Origin: Bog-756 sp963699085
Lineage (GTDB): Bacteria > Actinomycetota > Acidimicrobiia > Acidimicrobiales > RAAP-2
DNA length: 64,000 nt
Direction of reading: 5' to 3'
NCBI GenBank assembly: GCA_963699085.1
Contig: CAVOTH010000004.1
Coordinates: 930,001 to 994,000 of the forward strand
Positions 1 to 8,908 of the stretch are shown here, one piece after another (positions within the stretch are counted from its first letter, which is position 1; each line of letters opens with the position of its first letter). The notes beneath the pieces are model-generated. The model did not search any database. It was given only the letters and a program-made list of their open reading frames with translations, and had not been told where the DNA came from. The translations under genes and the position numbers were made by a program.

Positions 1-180
1 CCGTCGGCGCCCAGGACACGTTGGAGGTTGGCCGAGACCATGGCCGCGGTGCTCGTGTCTGACCCGGTACAGGACGTCGCCCACGAGGTTGCCGAGGCCG
101 AGCGCGACCGGCTCGGGCAGCGCCGAGAGGCACTGGCCCAGGGTCGTGTACGTGCGGAAGACGGCCTGCCCCTTACCCAT
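1..180 (-). CDS. PIM acyltransferase-like protein (PatA/HtrB family), 5' part only, frameshifted
   Basis: The reading starts at the ATG at 180 and runs off the window edge. The N-terminus contains a LPEPVALGLGN stretch, and after a frame change it continues MVSANLQRVLGAD. This matches the start of lysophospholipid/phosphatidylinositol-mannoside acyltransferases (LPEPVA, then NL.RVLG). The frame is restored if one of the bases at 45-46 (a CGC/CGG wobble pair) is removed. The position directly after the PI-phosphate synthase gene follows the mycobacterial order thrS-HIT-pgsA-acyltransferase. The family acylates PIM glycolipids at the membrane. The HxxxxD catalytic motif lies outside the window, so the call rests on the N-terminus and on synteny. 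Confidence 0.6.
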   Translation of the reverse strand, partial: MGKGQAVFRTYTTLGQCLSALPEPVALGLGNLVGDVLYRVRHEHRGHGLGQPPTCPGRRR

Positions 181-218
181 TCGAACGTCAGCTCGTTCCG
201 GGGCCGACGTCCGCCCGC

Positions 219-1016
219 TCAGCCATGGCGTCGGCCCGTACGCTGCCGGGTACCGGAGCGGGCCTGGCGGGCTCTCCAGGTCCTGCCGGACCGACTCGAG
301 AGTTCACCTTGGCGCCGGGCCCGCCAGCGGGACGCCGACGTGGCGTCGGTGCGACCGGCCGACCGGGCGGCGCTGCGGGTCGAGGCCCGCACGCCGGTGC
401 GGGTACGACGCACCCGTCGGGACGCGGTGGGCGCGGGGGCCTCGGCAAGGCGCCACACTTTGACGAACCGGCCGACCGCGGTCGCCGAGGTGAGGGCCAG
501 CATCACCCACAACACGGGCACGAGGAACGACACCGACAGGAACGCGATACCGAGGAGGATCATCCGTTCGGCCCGCTCCATCAGGCCACCCTTGGCCGAG
601 ATGCCCAGCGATTCGGCCTTGGCCCGCTGATAGGAGACGAATGAGGTCACCCCCAGGATGGCGAAGGGAAGCAACACCAGGTGTCCGGGGTGGGCGGACA
701 CGAGATACCACGCGATGCCACCGAGGATCAGTGCGTCCGCCACCCGGTCGGTGACCGAGTCGAAGAATGCGCCACGGATCGACGAGGTGCCGGAAGCCTT
801 GGCCACCGGACCGTCGAGAAGATCGTGCAACCCGGTAAGGATCAGGAGAACGATGGCCAGGTGGAAGTAGCCGGAGGCGACGGCCACAGCTGTGGCCGCG
901 GCGGAGATGAGCCCCGTGGCGGTCAGCACATCGGCCGATATCCCGATCTGCTGCAGTTTGCGACCGACCGGACCGGTTCCCCGATCCACCGTGTCGCGCC
1001 ATCGACCGTCGAACAT
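219..1016 (-). CDS. pgsA: CDP-alcohol phosphatidyltransferase, probable phosphatidylinositol-phosphate synthase
   Basis: This is a membrane enzyme that transfers a CDP-diacylglycerol phosphatidyl group to an alcohol, here probably inositol phosphate, for PI and PIM synthesis. The family motif is present at residues 65-90: D65, D68-G69, then A72-K73, G82, D86 and D90. The usual AR of the motif reads AK. Several hydrophobic helices follow up to about residue 190. The last 70 residues are Arg-rich and low in complexity. An alternative frame gives a Pro-rich tail ending at 188, so the C-terminus is uncertain. A clear AAGGAGC ribosome site precedes the ATG. The substrate is inferred from the thrS-HIT-pgsA-acyltransferase synteny. 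Confidence 0.82.
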   Translation of the reverse strand: MFDGRWRDTVDRGTGPVGRKLQQIGISADVLTATGLISAAATAVAVASGYFHLAIVLLILTGLHDLLDGPVAKASGTSSIRGAFFDSVTDRVADALILGGIAWYLVSAHPGHLVLLPFAILGVTSFVSYQRAKAESLGISAKGGLMERAERMILLGIAFLSVSFLVPVLWVMLALTSATAVGRFVKVWRLAEAPAPTASRRVRRTRTGVRASTRSAARSAGRTDATSASRWRARRQGELSSRSGRTWRARQARSGTRQRTGRRHG

Positions 1017-1051
1017 GCACGCTCCTTGTGAGGTCGTCCTAAGACTATCAC

Positions 1052-1071
1052 CTGCTAACTCCAGATAGCAG
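1052..1071. other. Short inverted repeat upstream of the phosphatidyltransferase gene
   Basis: CTGCTA (1052-1057) and TAGCAG (1066-1071) form a perfect 6-bp repeat with an 8-base loop. It lies between the stop of the VOC gene and the start of the pgsA-like gene. There is no T-run, so it could be an operator, a weak stem-loop or chance. Confidence 0.3.
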
Positions 1072-1120
1072 TTCCGCCGGGAGCGGCGAAACCCCAGTTC
1101 AGAGGGGTATCGCGCGACGA

Positions 1121-1573
1121 TCAGAGAGCCAGCGGACGGACCGGTGCCATTACCAGGCTCGGGTCCGAGCGCCAGTCGACGCCGGGCACGTCGATGTAGA
1201 GCTCCACCTCGTTGCCGTCGGGGTCGAGGACGTAGAGGCTGTGGGTGACGGTATGGTCGCTCGCCCCCACGATGGTGACGCCGTGTTCCTGCAGCCGGGC
1301 GACCATGGCCCGGAGGTCGTCGTCGGAGTCACCGACCCTCAGACCGAAGTGATAGAGGCCGAGATGTCGGCCGGAGGGCAGGGCGGTGGCATCGTCACCG
1401 ACCTCGATGAGCAGCAGCTCATGGTGGGTCCTTCCGGAGGTGAAGGCGGCGGCCGGGATCCCGAGGGTGACCGGGAAGGCGACCTCCCAACCGAGTACGT
1501 CGCCGTAGAACGCGGCCGACCGCTCGAGGTCACCCACATAGAGCACCAGATGCCCGAGCTCCTTGACTGCCAT
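1121..1573 (-). CDS. VOC (glyoxalase/extradiol dioxygenase) family protein
   Basis: This is a 150-residue protein with the vicinal-oxygen-chelate fold. It starts MAVKELGHLVLYVGDLERS and has the typical VLDPDGNEVELY ending strand. H8, H75 and E124 are placed as the expected metal ligands, as in catechol 2,3-dioxygenase-like members. The start at 1573 is supported by a GAGGAGG ribosome site just upstream. As sequenced, the upstream HIT reading frame runs into this gene without a stop, which I attribute to consensus errors in HIT. The gene sits as an extra between HIT and pgsA. The substrate cannot be told from sequence. Confidence 0.85.
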   Translation of the reverse strand: MAVKELGHLVLYVGDLERSAAFYGDVLGWEVAFPVTLGIPAAAFTSGRTHHELLLIEVGDDATALPSGRHLGLYHFGLRVGDSDDDLRAMVARLQEHGVTIVGASDHTVTHSLYVLDPDGNEVELYIDVPGVDWRSDPSLVMAPVRPLAL

Positions 1574-1680
1574 AGCGTCCTCCTCGTGTGCCGGTGCCGA
1601 GCGTATCGGTGACGACCAAGACCCGGGACAACGTGATCGACCCGTCACCGACAAGTGGGGGTCCGTCGGGCTCGTCCCGG

Positions 1681-2242
1681 TCAGTCGGTCGGCTGTGCCG
1701 GTGGCGGGCCAGGCCGCGGTGAGGCGCTCCCAGCTCGAGGCCAGCGTCTCGGGGAGCACCCGGGTGTCGGCCACCGCGGTCATGAAGTTGGTGTCGCCCC
1801 GCCAGCGGGGAACGGCGTGGAGGTGGAGATGTCGGGGGATGCCGGCTCCGGCCGCCTCGCCCAGGTTGGCTCCGAGGTTGACGCCCTCGGGTGCGTATGC
1901 CGACCTCGAGGGCGGCCACACCGAGCCGGGCCGCCGACCACAGTTCGGTGGCCTCGCCCTCGGTCAGGTCGCCGAGCGACCCGACGTGGCGGAGGGGCAC
2001 AGCCATCAGGTGTCCACTGGAGTACGGATAGGCGTTGAGGACGATCAGGGCAGAGGTCCCGATCCACAGGACTCCGTTCTCCGGAGACGGCGGCGCCGCT
2101 GGCGGCGATCCTGCAGAAGACACAAGTGGCGGCGTCCTCGACGGTAGTGGCCGACGGCTCCGACCGGTGGTCCGGCGGATCCGGCGGTGGCACCGGTCAC
2201 ATAGGCCGACCGCCATCCGGCCCAGAGGTGCTCCAGGCTCAT
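1681..2242 (-). CDS. HIT-family nucleotide hydrolase, intact in nature but frameshifted as sequenced
   Basis: The gene is recognised in pieces. It has an N-terminal MSLEHLWAGWRSAYV, then CVFCRIAAS, then GTSALIVLNAYPYSSGHLM, then GANLGEAAGAGIPRHLHLH with the HIT triad HLHLHAV followed by PRWRGDTNFM. These are the conserved blocks of the actinobacterial HIT protein encoded between thrS and pgsA (Ap4A phosphorylase/hydrolase type). Four frame changes are needed. Each is restored by dropping one base of a synonymous wobble pair: 2176-2177 (TCC/TCG, least certain), 2082-2083 (TCC/TCG), 1901-1902 (GTC/GTG) and 1705-1706 (CCC/CCG). The last one gives a stop at 1681-1683 and a protein of about 186 residues. 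It starts 26 bases after thrS. Confidence 0.72.
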
Positions 2243-2267
2243 GCCTGCGTCAACACGGGTCGGCCGT

Positions 2268-4257
2268 TCATCCGTCGGCCGGCCCGGGCACGACCCGATC
2301 GTCGATCTCGCTCACCACGGCATCGCCGAACTCCGACAGCGGCACACCGCGCTCGGCACCTTTGCTCCCCCGCCGGTTGACCCCGACGGTGCCGGCGGCC
2401 ACGTCGTCGTCCCCCACCACCAGGATGTAGGGGATCTTGAGCATCTTGGCCCGACGGATCCGGGCGCCGAGTGGCTCGTCGGCCGGGTCGATCGCCACCC
2501 GAACGCCCCGGGCCGACAGTTCGGCATCCACCTCTTCGGCATAGTGCTGATGGTCGTCGCGCACGGGGACGACCCGGACCTGCTCGGGAGACAGCCACGT
2601 CGGCAACGCGCCGGCGTAGTGCTCTACGAGGATGGCGAAGAACCGTTCGATCGACCCGAACAGGGCCCGGTGCAACATGATCGGGCGATGGCGGGCATTG
2701 TCGGCCCCCACGTACTCGAGCCCGAAGCGCTCGGGGTGGTTGAAGTCGCACTGGATGGTGCTGAGCTGCCAGGTCCGACCGATGGCGTCCCGCACGTCGA
2801 TGTCGATCTTCGGACCGTAGAAGGCGGCGTCGCCCTCCTTGATCTCGTACGGCAGGCCGCTGCCGTCGAGGGCCTGGCGCAACGCGTCGGTCGCCTTCTC
2901 CCAGATCTGGTCGCTGCCGACGTACTTGTCGGGGTCCTTGGTCGAGAGGTTGGCGGTGAACTCGGTGAAGCCGAACGCGTTCAGTACGCTCATCACGAAG
3001 TCGAGCAGGGAACGGATCTCTTCGACGAGTTGATCTTCGGTGCAGTAGATGTGGCTGTCGTCCTGGGTGAAGCCCCGGATCCTCATCAGTCCGTGCAGGG
3101 TCCCGGCCCGTTCGTATCGGTACACGGTTCCCAGCTCGAACAGACGCAGTGGTAGCTCGCGGTAGCTGCGCTGTCGACTGGCGTAGATGAGACAGTGCAT
3201 CGGGCAGTTCATGGGCTTCGGGTAGTAGGTCCCGTTGTCCATCTCCATGGGCGGGTACATCCCGTCCTTGTAGAAGTCGAGGTGCCCGGAGGTCTCGAAC
3301 AGCTTGCCGTTGGCCAGGTGGGGGGTGACCACGAATTCGTATCCGCCGTTGGCGTGGCGCTCGCGGCTGTAGTCCTCCATCAGCTTGCGGACGATGCCGC
3401 CCTTCGGGTGCCACACGGCGAGCCCACCGCCGAGTTCGTGGGGGAAGCTGAACAGGTCGAGCTCGACACCGAGCTTGCGGTGGTCCCGCTTCTCGGCCTC
3501 GGCCAGGCGGTGGAGGTGCTCGGCCACCGCTTCGTCGGTCTCCCACGCCGTGCCGTAGATGCGCTGGAGCTGCTGGCGCTTCTCATCGCCCCGCCAGTAC
3601 GCGCCGGCCACCCGCATCGAGCGCGAAATGCCCGAGGGCGCTTGTCGAGGGCACATGAGGGCCACGGCACAGGTCGGTGAAGGCGGGCGAGTTCCAGTAG
3701 GTGGAGACCCCGTGCTCGCCCACACCTTCGGTCGCCGCGTCCACCTCGTCCTGCCCGGCTCCGACCGCCTCGATGATCTCGCGCTTGAACGGCTGGTCGC
3801 CGAACAGCTCCAGGCCCTCTTCGATGGTGTGCTCATGCCGGACGAACGGTTGATCTTCGGCCATGATGGCGCGCATCTCGGCGGTGATCCGCTCGAGGTC
3901 TTCGTCGGTGAAGTGGGCACCCCCGGGCAGTTCGAAGTCGTAGTAGAAGCCGTCCTCGATGACCGGGCCGATGGCGAAATGGGCGCCCGGCCACAGCCGG
4001 AGCACGGCCTGGGCCAGCACGTGGGCGGTCGAGTGGCGCAGGATCTCGCGGCCGAGTGGGGTGGTGGCGGTCACCACGGTCACCTCGGCGCCGTCGGGCA
4101 GCTCACTGGACAGGTCCACCGGGATCCCGTCGAAGGTGGCGGCCACGGCCGCCTTGGCCAACTGCCGGCCGATCGACTGGGCGAACTGGAGGGCCGTGGT
4201 GCCGGGCTCGAACTCCTTGGTGCTGCCATCAGGGAGTCGGACGGTGACGCCTGCCAT
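2268..4257 (-). CDS. thrS: Threonine--tRNA ligase (one frameshift as sequenced)
   Basis: This class II synthetase charges tRNA-Thr. The order is the TGS domain (about residues 1-62), the editing domain with HSTAH and CRGPH zinc-type motifs, then the catalytic core. The core shows the zinc ligands in MNCPMH, DDSHIY and MLHRALFGS, motif 2 in YRYERAG, motif 3 in GSIERF, and a C-terminal anticodon-binding domain. About 662 residues is the usual length. The frame changes near 3618-3619, where LM is written CT[C][G]ATG; removing one base restores ALMRVAGAYWRGDE. Because thrS is essential, this is almost certainly not a pseudogene. It lies 115 bases after mshC, with a stem-loop between them. Confidence 0.93.
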
Positions 4258-4346
4258 TTTGGGTGCCTTTCCTGTACGGGTTCTTCGGGGACGGGACATC
4301 AGGCCGGAACCGGGGGCTACGCCGAGCACGGCCCGGATGGACCGTG

Positions 4347-4373
4347 GCCCAGGCCCGGCCAGGCGGCCTGGGC
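4347..4373 (-). terminator. Stem-loop directly after mshC
   Basis: GCCCAGGCC (4347-4355) pairs with GGCCTGGGC (4365-4373) around a 9-base loop and abuts the mshC stop codon. No U-tract follows in the direction of transcription, so it may attenuate, or protect the upstream message, rather than fully stop polymerase before thrS. Confidence 0.45.
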
Positions 4374-5547
4374 TACAGGGTAACGCCCAGCAGTGCCGCC
4401 CCCTGGACCACGGGGCGTCCGAGTTCGGCCTCGTCGTCGAGTGCAGCCAGGGCACCCGGTGTGTCGAGGTCATTGTCCAGACATGCCCGCACCCGCCAGA
4501 GGCCGTCCTCGTCCGAGCCCAGGTTGTCCCCGGGAGCATCGTCGTCGTCCCCTGTCGGGGTCGACGGTATCCCCCGCCACGGACCGCCACCTCGCCAGGC
4601 GGGCGGCCGCAACCACCAGATCCTGGTCGTTCCACTCCCAGTCCGGTCGGTAGTGGTGCGACAACAGGGCGAGGCGGACCACCGCCGGCTCCCACTCCTT
4701 CAACAGGTCCCCCACGAAGACGAGGTTGCCGAGCGATTTCGACATCTTCGTCCCGTCCAGCCCGACCAGGCCGACGTGGAGCCAGTTCCGCACGAACGGG
4801 GCACCGGTGGCGGCCTCGGACTGGGCGGTCTCGCACTCATGGTGCGGGAAGACCAGGTCGCGCCCGCCGCCGTGGACGTCGACCGTCTCACCGAGCTCCC
4901 GCAAGTGCCAGGGCCGAGCACTCGATGTGCCACCCCGGCCGGCCGGGACCCCACCTGGACTCCCACGAGGGCTCGTCGGGCAGCGACGGCTGCCACAGCA
5001 CGAAGTCCAGCGGGTGGCGCTTGTTCGGATCGTCGGGCCTACCACCGTGTTCGGCGGCCATGGCCAGCATCGTCTGGGGATCGAAGTGGCTCACTTCGCC
5101 GAAACGGGGGAATGTGGTCACGTCGAAGTACACGGCACCACCGGCCTGGTAGGCGTTCCCCGAGTCGAGCACCGCCCCGATCAGGGTGAGGATCTCGGCG
5201 ATGGCCGAGGTCGCCCGGGGCTCGGACCATGCCGGCAGAAGGCCGAGCGAGTCCATGTCCCGGTCGAAGCGGGCGATCTCCTCGGCGGCCAGGTCGAGGT
5301 AGTGGACCCCGAGCTCGCGGGCCTTGCGCAGGATGTCGTCGTCCACATCGGTGACGTTTCGCACACACCGGGTGTCGTGTCCGAGGTCACGCAATCGCCG
5401 CTGGAGGATGTCGAACGTCAGGTACACCTGGGCGTGGCCCAGATGGGCCGAGTCGTATGGCGTGATCCCGCACGAGTAGAGGGTGACCAACTCCCCCGGC
5501 TCGAACGGGACGACCGCGCGCCGGGCCGTGTCGTAGAGGTGGATCAT
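4373..5547 (-). CDS. mshC: Mycothiol ligase MshC (cysteine:GlcN-Ins ligase), two frameshifts as sequenced
   Basis: This is a class I synthetase-like enzyme joining cysteine to GlcN-inositol in mycothiol synthesis. The CGITPYDSAHLGHA motif is the MshC form (CysRS has CGPTVYD..HIGNA). WHIECSALAL and the KMSKSLGNLVFV signature are also present. About 390 residues is closer to MshC than to CysRS (about 460), and there is little C-terminal anticodon domain. Two frame changes are restored by removing one base at 4902-4903 (CTT/CTG) and one at 4562-4563 (GTC/GTG). It starts 15 bases after npdG, so they probably share an operon. A CysRS paralogue is the alternative. The mycothiol-dependent-enzyme homologue at 33568 fits with mycothiol use. 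Confidence 0.8.
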
Positions 5548-5562
5548 TGTGGACCTGGTCGC

Positions 5563-6222
5563 TCACGCCTGCGGGAAGCCGGCCAACTGCACGGCGGCAT
5601 GCACCTTGTGACGGATGTTGACCGTGATCAGAACAGCGGTGAACGCCTCGATGGCGGCAGCCTGCGAAAGGCTCCCGGCATCGATCCCCCGCAGTCCGTC
5701 GATCCGGTCGACCAGCGCGACCGTGGCCTCGGTCGCCTCGGGATGGTCCGAACAGACGAGGACGTCGGCGACTATCGGCGCGTCGAGCTTCTCCATCTCG
5801 GAAGCCGGCAGGTGATGGAGCGAAGCCGATACCAGCGACCTGGGCAGTGCCGCCTGCAGGGTGGCGGCCACCGAGCCTCGGGGCGGCATCAGGGCGAGGA
5901 ACTCCCGGCCTTCTTTCACCAGGGCGTTTGCCATCGACACGACGACCTTGCCGCCGAGCGCACCGGCCAGGGGCTTGACCGTGGCCACCGCCCCATCCCA
6001 TGGCGTGGCCACCACCACCATGTCGCACGCTGCACACTCTTCGTTGGATGCGCCGGTCACCGAAAGGGTGTGCCCCGGCCATGCCTGGACCAGACCGGCG
6101 GCGACTCCGGCGGCCCGCTCGGCATCACGCGACCCGATGACCACGACGTCACCGGCAGCCGCCAGCCGCACGGCCAGACCCCGCCCGGCCGGGCCGGTAC
6201 CTCCGAGTATTCCGATTCGCAT
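5563..6222 (-). CDS. npdG: NADPH-dependent F420 reductase / F420-dependent NADP oxidoreductase
   Basis: This 219-residue protein begins MRIGILGGTGPAGRGLAVRL, a Rossmann dinucleotide motif. It has GSRD (30-33), typical for binding the NADP phosphate, and a central VVVATPWDGAV segment. This is the Fno/NpdG family, which shuttles hydride between NADPH and coenzyme F420 in the cytoplasm. The reading frame is intact. It is the first gene of the minus-strand run npdG-mshC-thrS-HIT. F420 use is common in Actinomycetota. The length and absence of other domains match the family. A general NAD(P)-binding oxidoreductase role cannot be excluded. Confidence 0.85.
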   Translation of the reverse strand: MRIGILGGTGPAGRGLAVRLAAAGDVVVIGSRDAERAAGVAAGLVQAWPGHTLSVTGASNEECAACDMVVVATPWDGAVATVKPLAGALGGKVVVSMANALVKEGREFLALMPPRGSVAATLQAALPRSLVSASLHHLPASEMEKLDAPIVADVLVCSDHPEATEATVALVDRIDGLRGIDAGSLSQAAAIEAFTAVLITVNIRHKVHAAVQLAGFPQA

Positions 6223-6340
6223 GGCCCTACCCTACGCATACAGTCGATTGACTCCAGCGCATCCGGCACAGCCCCCCGGAACCCATCGTTACCCGCAGGT
6301 CATCACCACGAGCCGGGTCGCGGCAGTACCCTGGCGGCGC

Positions 6341-7131
6341 ATGGGACTCCTCGACGGCAAGCGCATCCTCGTAACCGGCGTGCTGACCGATGCCTCGCTC
6401 GCCTTCGCCGTCGCCCGCACCGCCCAACAGGAGGGCGCCGAGGTCGTGCTGAGTGGAGCCGGGCGCGGACTGTCGCTCACCCGCCGGACTTCGCGCAAGC
6501 TCCCCATCGAGGCCGAGGTGCTCGAGATCGACGTCACCGAACCCGGTCAGGTGGCGGCAGCCGCTACCGCAGCTGGCCGAACGGTGGGACCGGCTCGACG
6601 GGCTGGTCCACGCCATCGGCTATGCCCCACCCGAATGCCTCGGCGGGGACATCTTCCGGGCTGACTGGGAGCAGGTGCAGGTCGCCCTCCACGTATCGAC
6701 GTACTCGCTCAAGGCTCTGGTAGAGGCATTCCGGCCTCTATTGGTGGCCGCCGGTGCCGATGGTCGAATCGGCGCCTCGGTGGTCGGCCTCGACTTCGAC
6801 GCCTCAGTGGCCTGGCCGTCCTACGACTGGATGGGAGTGTCGAAGGCGGCGCTCGAGTCGCTCGCCCGCTATCTGGCCCGTGACCTGGGAGCCGAGCGGG
6901 TCCGCGGTGAACCTGGTGGCGGCGGGACCGGTCAAGACGATGGCGGCCAAATCGATCCCCGGATTCACCGAGTTCGAGGACACCTGGGCCGAACGGGCCC
7001 CGCTCGGCTGGGATGTACTGGACACCGACGTGGTGGCCCGGGCATGCACGGCTCTCCTCTCCGATCTTCTGCCCATGACCACCGGTGAGATCCTCCACGT
7101 CGACGGCGGCGTCCACGCCATGGGCGCCTGA
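6341..7131 (+). CDS. fabI: Enoyl-ACP reductase, InhA/FabI type (two frameshifts as sequenced)
   Basis: This enzyme catalyses the last reduction of the type II fatty-acid cycle. It starts MGLLDGKRILVTGVLTDAS, closely resembling InhA. It then shows HAIGYAP, the YDWMGVSK catalytic Tyr-x6-Lys pair, VNLVAAGPVKTMAA and a C-terminal ILHVDGGVHAMGA. About 262 residues is standard. Two frame changes are repaired by dropping one base at 6565-6566 (GCT/GCA) and one at 6905-6906 (CGC/CGG), both synonymous wobble pairs. The gene is divergent from npdG with about 118 bases between them. Because FabI is normally essential, I read the breaks as consensus artefacts. Confidence 0.88.
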
Positions 7132-7179
7132 CCACCGGGCGACACGAACCAGTGACCAGCCCACCACCGAGGAGGCACC

Positions 7180-7557
7180 ATGCCTACCCCTGACGAGCTT
7201 CGTACGTCCGTCGACCACTACGTGGCGACCATCAACGGACGGGACCCCGACGCCATCGCCGACCTCTTCACCGAGGACGCCGTGCAGGCCGACCCGGCAT
7301 CGCAGCCGCCCAACGTCGGCCGGAAGGCCATCGCCGGGTTCTTCAGCACCGGCATCGCCGCCAGCCAAGGATGGGTGTTCGAAGCCGAGCGGGTCCACAC
7401 CTGCGCGTCGACCGTTGCCATCGACTTCCGCATCACCGTCTCGCTCGGTGAAGGGTCCATGATCATCTCGGGCATCGAAGTATTCGAGGCGGCGGACGAC
7501 GGCCGGTTCTCTTCGGCCCACGCCTACTGGGACGACGCCGACGTGTCGTTCGCCTGA
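7180..7557 (+). CDS. SnoaL/NTF2-like protein (ketosteroid-isomerase fold)
   Basis: This 125-residue protein opens MPTPDELRTSVDHYVATING and carries the NTF2-fold pattern ADLFTEDAVQADPASQPPN-GRKAI seen in Delta5-3-ketosteroid isomerase and SnoaL-like enzymes. D21 and D40-type acidic residues lie where such proteins keep catalytic groups. A GAGGAGG-type ribosome site precedes the ATG. It follows fabI by 48 bases and precedes a second NTF2-fold gene by 23, so the three are probably co-transcribed. A role in steroid or polyketide-like ring chemistry is plausible, but the substrate is unknown. Confidence 0.78.
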   Translation: MPTPDELRTSVDHYVATINGRDPDAIADLFTEDAVQADPASQPPNVGRKAIAGFFSTGIAASQGWVFEAERVHTCASTVAIDFRITVSLGEGSMIISGIEVFEAADDGRFSSAHAYWDDADVSFA

Positions 7558-7580
7558 GCACAGGACCAGAGGAGACCGCC

Positions 7581-8034
7581 GTGGGCGACGCTGCCGTTCA
7601 GATCCAGAACCTGGTCTTCCGCTACGCCGAGCTCATCGACCTGGGTGACTTCGATGGGCTCGGCCGCCTGCTCGACGGTGCCGAGGTCGGCTCGGGAGAC
7701 AGCCCCGGATCGCTTTCGGGCCACGAAGCCGTCGTCGGCCATGTTCACCTCCTCCACCCGTCGCTACCCGGATGGGACGCCCCACACCAAGCACGTCACC
7801 ACCAACTGCATCGTGGAGGTCGACGACGATGCAGGCACCGGCACCTGCCGGTCGTACTTCACGGTGCTCCAGCAGGTCGAGGATCTGGCGTTGCAGCCGA
7901 TCATCGCCGGCCGCTACCACGACCGGTTCGTCTGTGACGACGGGGCATGGCGGTTCGCCGAGCGCCGGTTCTTCATCGACCTGGTCGGTGACCTCAGCCA
8001 TCACATGCTGACTTCACTGCCCGGGGACGCCTGA
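7581..8034 (+). CDS. SnoaL-like NTF2-fold protein (one frameshift as sequenced)
   Basis: Starting at GTG 7581 after an AGGAG site, the protein reads MGDAAVQIQNLVFRYAELID, a typical start of SnoaL_4 proteins. After a frame change it continues with FTSSTRRYPDGTPHTKHVTT and ends with YHDRFVCDDGAWRFAERRFF, the closing strands of that fold. One base removed at 7736-7737 (GTC/GTG wobble pair) joins the halves into about 150 residues. It is next to another NTF2-fold gene and an SDR, an arrangement common in actinobacterial degradation clusters. A limonene-epoxide-hydrolase-like or dehydratase-like role is possible but not shown. Confidence 0.72.
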
Positions 8035-8157
8035 CCGTGGACGCGCCGGTCGGACAGTCTTTCCCTGGCGTGCTCCCTTGACCGCCGTCACCACACCCTC
8101 GTAGGTTCAAGACCCATCCGCACCGGCCGACGGCCCGGGCAATGAGGGGGAGGACCG

Positions 8158-8908
8158 ATGGGACGACTGGACGACACGGTCGCCGTGGTGACCGGCGGTG
8201 CATCGGGCATCGGAAGCGCCACTGCGGCGCGGCTGGCGGCCGAGGGTGCGACGGTGGCCACGTTCGATGTGACCGACGGCGTCGACTACGTGCTCGACGT
8301 CCGCGACGAGTCGGCGGTAGAGGCCGCCTTTTCCGATGTGGTCGGTACCCATGGGCGACTCGACTCGATCGTCAACTGCGCCGGTGTGGCCGGCGGTGGC
8401 CCGGTGCACCTCCTCGACGCCGACGAGTGGGACCGGGTGATCGACGTCAACCTGAAGGGCACCTTCATCGTCGACAAGTACGCCTCGTTGCACATGCTCG
8501 CCCAGGGGAGCGGTTCGATCGTCAACATCGCCAGCATCGAGGGCATCGAGGGGACCGAGGGTGGGAGCGCCTACAACGCCTCGAAGGGAGGCGTGGTCAT
8601 GCTGACCAAGTCGATGGCCATCGACTACGGGCGCAGAGGCATCCGGGTCAACTGCATCTGCCCGGGGGGAATCGATACCCCGTTGCTGCGCGACGTCACC
8701 GAAGCTGACGGGCTCGAGATCTACCGCAACACCCTTCGTGACCACCACCTGCTCGGTCGGTTCGGCCGTCCCGACGAGATCGCCGCCGCAGCAGCATTCC
8801 TCGCTTCCGAGGACGCCTCGTTCATCACCGGCCACGCGCTCGTCGTCGACGGTGGGTTCACCGCCGGGCTGCGGGTCGGGCCTCCTCGAGCAGATCGGAC
8901 TGATGTGA
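8158..8908 (+). CDS. Short-chain dehydrogenase/reductase (read as fused to the next gene)
   Basis: This NAD(P)-dependent oxidoreductase has TGGASGIG (12-19), NCAG (73-76), S126, and the Y139-N-A-S-K143 active site, and it ends near VVDGGFTAGL. As sequenced, its frame runs without a stop into the acyl-CoA-dehydrogenase-fold protein downstream, giving 641 residues. Removing one base at 8886-8887 (a CCT/CCC wobble pair) changes the end to PPEQIGLM followed by TGA at 8906-8908. That stop overlaps the GTG start at 8905 by four bases, the classic coupled GTGA junction. I therefore favour two genes. The ATG follows a GGGGGAGG site. Confidence 0.82.

Noticed and set aside
1121..1921. HIT-VOC fusion protein
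   Set aside because: The read-through depends on the same kind of inserted base (1705-1706); the VOC gene has its own strong ribosome site and start.
2268..4257. thrS as a pseudogene
   Set aside because: There is a single one-base change at a synonymous wobble pair in an otherwise perfect essential gene.
4258..4372. T-box or other riboswitch before thrS
   Set aside because: No T-box sequence or specifier stem could be seen; only the hairpin after mshC is supported.
4726..6723. 665-codon plus-strand frame across mshC and npdG
   Set aside because: The opposite strand carries clear MshC and NpdG motifs, and this frame has none.
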